Assembly (NCBI GenBank): GCA_016870675.1 | Contig: VGAU01000048.1 | Span: 1-10,012 of the forward strand | Direction of reading: 5' to 3' | DNA: 10,012 nt | From: Actinomycetota bacterium | GTDB lineage: Bacteria > Actinomycetota > Humimicrobiia > Humimicrobiales > Humimicrobiaceae | Shown here: positions 7,351 to 10,012 of the stretch, piece after piece | Layout of the letters: each line of letters begins with the position of its first letter | How positions within the stretch are numbered: the stretch's first letter is position 1 | Notes under the pieces: generated by a model | The model's database searches: none | Seen by the model: the letters and a program-made list of their open reading frames with translations, nothing else | Told to the model about the DNA's origin: nothing | Position numbers and translations under genes: made by a program

Positions 7351-7379
7351 TTGCAAATAAATTGCCCGGGTAATATCAT
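7351..7379 (+). promoter_or_regulatory. Candidate promoter of the 2-oxoacid oxidoreductase operon
   Basis: TTGCAA (7351-7356, 4 of 6) and TATCAT (7374-7379, 5 of 6) are 17 bases apart, 43 bases before the start codon. A perfect TATAAT at 7380-7385 lies next to it but has no -35 element at the right distance. The near-palindrome at 7361-7374 falls in the spacer. Confidence 0.3.
7361..7374. promoter_or_regulatory. Near-palindrome ATTGCCCGGGTAAT, possible operator
   Basis: Twelve of 14 bases are self-complementary around a CCCGGG core, which stands out in AT-rich surroundings. It lies between the proposed -35 and -10 elements of the downstream operon, a place where a bound repressor would block transcription. 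No known regulator motif is recognised. Confidence 0.3.
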
Positions 7380-7421
7380 TATAATCATATTAAGAATTAA
7401 TTTAAAAAATTAGGAAAATTA

Positions 7422-9155
7422 ATGAAGGTCTCAAATTTAACCTGGAAAATTGGCGGGGAAGCTGGTTTTGGAATATTATCCACTGGAAAAATTTTTTCAA
7501 AGATCTTTGCCAAAAAGGGATATTCTGTTATTGATAACAACGAATATTCTTCCCTGATAAGAGGCGGGCATAATACTTATACCATCCGGATAAGCTCTAA
7601 TGAAATTTTCTCTACCAATAAGGATATAAATATTTTGGTCGCGTTGAATGAGGAGACTATCAGACTTCATCAGGAAGAAGTAACATATGGAGGATATATT
7701 GTTTATGATGAAAATGATTGCAATATTGTGGATTTTAAAAAGGCGAGGAAAGATATTAATTATGTTATGGTACCTTTTTCTAAAATAATTTCAGAATTAG
7801 GAGCTCCTAAAGTTATGGTAAATAATGTTTCATTGGGAGTATCAGTTGCTCTAATTAATTATGACCTGGAAATACTTAAAAATGTAATAAAAGATATCTT
7901 TGGCAGGAAAGGGTCTGAAATTGTTAATTTGAATATTAAATCATCTGAATTAGGGTATAAATATATAAAAGAAAAATTGAAAATAAATATTTATGAACTG
8001 GAAATAGTAAAGCCGGTAAGTAAAATGCTGGTAACAGGCAATGATGCGGTTTTTTTAGGAGCGGTAAGATCTGGTTGTAAATTTTATGCTGCTTATCCTA
8101 TGACTCCTTCTTCTTCAATACTCCACCTGTTTGCTTCTATAGAGGACGATTATAATATTGTAACCAAACACGCCGAGGATGAAATGGCGGTGATCAATAT
8201 GGCAATTGGCGCCTCTTTTGCGGGTGCAAGGGCAATGGTTGCTACATCGGGCGGCGGCTTTTCTCTCATGAATGAAGGAATAAGCAGCGCTGCCATGACT
8301 GAAATTCCTATTGTTATTGTATTATGCCAGAGGCCTGCTCCTGCCACCGGTCTGCCTACATGGACAGAACAGGGAGATATGTTATTTGCGGTTCACTCGT
8401 CTCATGGCGAATTTTTAAGGGTAGTAATAGCACCTGGTGATCCTGAAGAATGTTTTTACCTTACGGGTGAGGCATTTAATCTTGCCGACAAATATCAAAT
8501 TCCGGTAATTATAATGCTGGATAAATATTTATCCGAAAGTCATTTTTCATATGAAAAATTTGATTTTAAAAATATAATAGTGGACAGGGGCAAATTGTTA
8601 AGTAAAAGCAAAGATATAGATGGAGAATACAGGCGTTATTTTAATACTGACGATGGCATCTCTTCCAGAGTTGTAGCCGGAATAGAAGGTGGAATTCATA
8701 TAGCTAACAGTAATGAACATAATGAGGATGGATATTCTGAAGAAAGTGCTCACAATAGGAAGATTATGGTAGATAAAAGGTTTAGAAAAATAAAGAAGTT
8801 GATTGAAGAAATTCCTCCTCCCAAAATTTATGGTCCTATAGATGCTGAAATTACTATCTGGAGTTGGGGTTCTTGCAAGGGTCCTATTCTTGAAGCTATG
8901 AATATATTGAATCAGAAGGAAAAAAAAGTAAATTTGATTCACTTTACCTATTTGTATCCGTTTGACAGCGAATCTATTGAGGGAATTATTGGGGAAAGCA
9001 ATAAAAATGTAGTAGTAGAGAATAACAAGACTTCACAACTGGCAAAAATTATAATGATGAATACTGGTTACAAGATAAAAAATAAAATATTAAAATATAG
9101 TGGAAGGCAGTTTCTACCTGAGGAAATTATTAGTGGAATTGAAAAAATAGAATAG
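7422..9155 (+). CDS. korA: 2-oxoacid:ferredoxin oxidoreductase, fused gamma-alpha subunit
   Basis: A 577-residue subunit of an enzyme that oxidatively decarboxylates a 2-oxoacid to an acyl-CoA and passes electrons to ferredoxin. Residues 1-190 are the gamma domain, with G-G-E-A-G-F-G-I (11-18) and R-G-G-H-N (47-51). Residues about 203-380 are the pyrimidine-binding alpha domain, with Y-P-M-T-P-S-S-S (225-232), the T-S-G-G-G-F-S-L-M segment (275-283) and T-G-L-P-T-W-T-E-Q-G-D (309-319). After a polar linker (400-460) with the G-G-I-H-I-A-N-S-N-E-H pattern usual for this type, the C-terminal alpha domain covers 466-577. The gamma-then-alpha fusion and length fit the KorA-type two-subunit enzymes. 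The beta gene follows after 44 bases. The ATG at 7422 has AGGA at 7412-7415. The substrate (2-oxoglutarate, pyruvate or a branched-chain oxoacid) cannot be decided, so the symbol marks family level only. Confidence 0.93.
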   Translation: MKVSNLTWKIGGEAGFGILSTGKIFSKIFAKKGYSVIDNNEYSSLIRGGHNTYTIRISSNEIFSTNKDINILVALNEETIRLHQEEVTYGGYIVYDENDCNIVDFKKARKDINYVMVPFSKIISELGAPKVMVNNVSLGVSVALINYDLEILKNVIKDIFGRKGSEIVNLNIKSSELGYKYIKEKLKINIYELEIVKPVSKMLVTGNDAVFLGAVRSGCKFYAAYPMTPSSSILHLFASIEDDYNIVTKHAEDEMAVINMAIGASFAGARAMVATSGGGFSLMNEGISSAAMTEIPIVIVLCQRPAPATGLPTWTEQGDMLFAVHSSHGEFLRVVIAPGDPEECFYLTGEAFNLADKYQIPVIIMLDKYLSESHFSYEKFDFKNIIVDRGKLLSKSKDIDGEYRRYFNTDDGISSRVVAGIEGGIHIANSNEHNEDGYSEESAHNRKIMVDKRFRKIKKLIEEIPPPKIYGPIDAEITIWSWGSCKGPILEAMNILNQKEKKVNLIHFTYLYPFDSESIEGIIGESNKNVVVENNKTSQLAKIIMMNTGYKIKNKILKYSGRQFLPEEIISGIEKIE

Positions 9156-9199
9156 AAGTTTAAATTATTTATATTAAATGAATATTACTATTACAATAA

Positions 9200-10012
9200 A
9201 TGGTAATGGATAAGACTAAAAGCAAATCTTCAAAAGAAAGTTATAATTTAAAACCCGGTGATTTCAACACTGAAAGAAAACCCACATGGTGTCCTGGATG
9301 TGGAAATTACGGGATTTGGAATTCACTTAAGAAAACATTTGTAAAGCTTTATCTGATGCCGCATGAAATCCTAATTGTCTATGGCATTGGCTGCTCGGGT
9401 AATGGTGCTAATTTTATAAAAACTTATGCGTTTCATGCTATGCATGGAAGGGCGCTTCCGGTAGCTACAGGGGCAAAACTTGCAAATCATAAGTTGAATG
9501 TAATGATTATAGGCGGAGATGGTGATGGGGTCGGTATTGGTGGGAACCACTTTATGCATACATGCAGAAGAAATATTAATATGACTTATCTCTTGCATAA
9601 TAATAAAGTTTACGGGCTTACTACTGGCCAGACTGCTCCGACAAGTGATAAAGGTTTTAAAACTAAATCAACACCATCGGGAGTGCTGGAGAAACCGGTC
9701 AACCCGGTTTTGCTGGCTCTGGCATCCGGAGCAACATATGTTGCAAGAGGTTTTTCAGGAGATACCAGTCATCTTTCAGAAGTAATAAGAAAGGCTATAA
9801 AGCATAAAGGCTTTTCTTTTATAGATGTCCTGCAGCCATGTGTAACATTCAACAAACAAAATACATATGACTTTTATAGAGAGAAGATATATAAGCTGGA
9901 TGAACTTAAAAGTTATGATAAAAGTGACCTGAATGAAGCAATTAAAAGATCCATGGAAGAGGAAAAAATACCTATAGGAATTTTCTATCAGGTGGAAAGA
10001 CCATTATATGAG
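9200..10012 (+). CDS. korB: 2-oxoacid:ferredoxin oxidoreductase, TPP-binding beta subunit (3' end beyond window)
   Basis: 271 codons are open from ATG 9200 to the last base, with no stop reached; family members have about 280-300 residues, so little is missing. The N-terminus has W-C-P-G-C-G-N-Y near residue 30, with cysteines typical of this subunit. G-I-G-C-S-G-N follows, then the thiamine diphosphate/Mg2+ motif G-G-D-G-D-G-V-G-I-G-G-N-H near residue 105. H-N-N-K-V-Y-G-L-T-T-G-Q-T-A-P-T comes next, and F-I-D-V-L-Q-P-C-V-T-F-N lies near 210-221. It forms the active core with the alpha subunit encoded 44 bases upstream. ATG at 9206 (codon 3) is an equal alternative start; neither has a clear ribosome binding site, so translation may depend on the upstream gene. 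No separate ferredoxin-like delta gene is seen in the window, as expected for the two-subunit type. Confidence 0.93.
   Translation, partial: MVMDKTKSKSSKESYNLKPGDFNTERKPTWCPGCGNYGIWNSLKKTFVKLYLMPHEILIVYGIGCSGNGANFIKTYAFHAMHGRALPVATGAKLANHKLNVMIIGGDGDGVGIGGNHFMHTCRRNINMTYLLHNNKVYGLTTGQTAPTSDKGFKTKSTPSGVLEKPVNPVLLALASGATYVARGFSGDTSHLSEVIRKAIKHKGFSFIDVLQPCVTFNKQNTYDFYREKIYKLDELKSYDKSDLNEAIKRSMEEEKIPIGIFYQVERPLYE

Noticed and set aside
7322..7360. Open frame of 12 sense codons after AGGAAG, possibly a leader peptide
   Set aside because: The ribosome binding site is only one base from the ATG, the frame lies upstream of the proposed promoter start, and no attenuator hairpin follows.

Overview
The window is AT-rich bacterial-type DNA with ordinary ATG starts, purine-rich ribosome binding sites and compact genes. 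Gene content points to an anaerobe: a ferredoxin-dependent 2-oxoacid oxidoreductase, a DUF362 protein with two [4Fe-4S] ferredoxin motifs, and a P1B-type copper pump. The low GC and this gene mix would fit an uncultivated anaerobic lineage (Atribacterota-like or similar), but there is no rRNA or other marker here, so this is inference only.

Layout. Positions 1-93 hold the last 30 codons of a + strand gene ending in a CxxC segment. A gene-free stretch (94-489) follows, with a hairpin terminator and a candidate promoter. Next, on the + strand, come a four-helix membrane protein with a long charged N-terminal region containing a threefold repeat (490-1359), a DUF362/ferredoxin protein of unknown role (start taken at 1489, end 2721) and a small YtxH-like membrane-anchored protein (2850-3170). 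A second gene-free stretch (3171-3486) carries a 10-copy ATT microsatellite and a small palindrome.

The copper module follows: a stand-alone CopZ-like metallochaperone (3487-3702) and, 34 bases on, a Cu+-ATPase that lacks its own N-terminal metal-binding domain (3737-5776). Together they would handle cytosolic Cu+: the chaperone binds it and the pump exports it. Directly behind the pump is a short remnant of the N-terminus of an FAD/NAD(P)-dependent disulfide oxidoreductase (about 5808-5897). It stops where the convergent minus-strand UMF1-family transporter gene (5904-7202) begins, which suggests a deletion or rearrangement junction.

A divergent intergenic region (7203-7421) with a candidate promoter and a 14-base near-palindrome leads into a 2-oxoacid:ferredoxin oxidoreductase operon: a fused gamma-alpha subunit (7422-9155), then the TPP-binding beta subunit (9200 to the window edge, 271 codons, no stop reached). 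These two form the catalytic core of a CoA-dependent 2-oxoacid oxidoreductase that reduces ferredoxin.

I see no CRISPR array, insertion sequence, tRNA or rRNA, and no clear unknown defence or mobile system. The best leads for something undescribed are the 54-residue-period repeat protein at 490-1359 with its DUF362 neighbour, and the gene remnant at 5808-5897.
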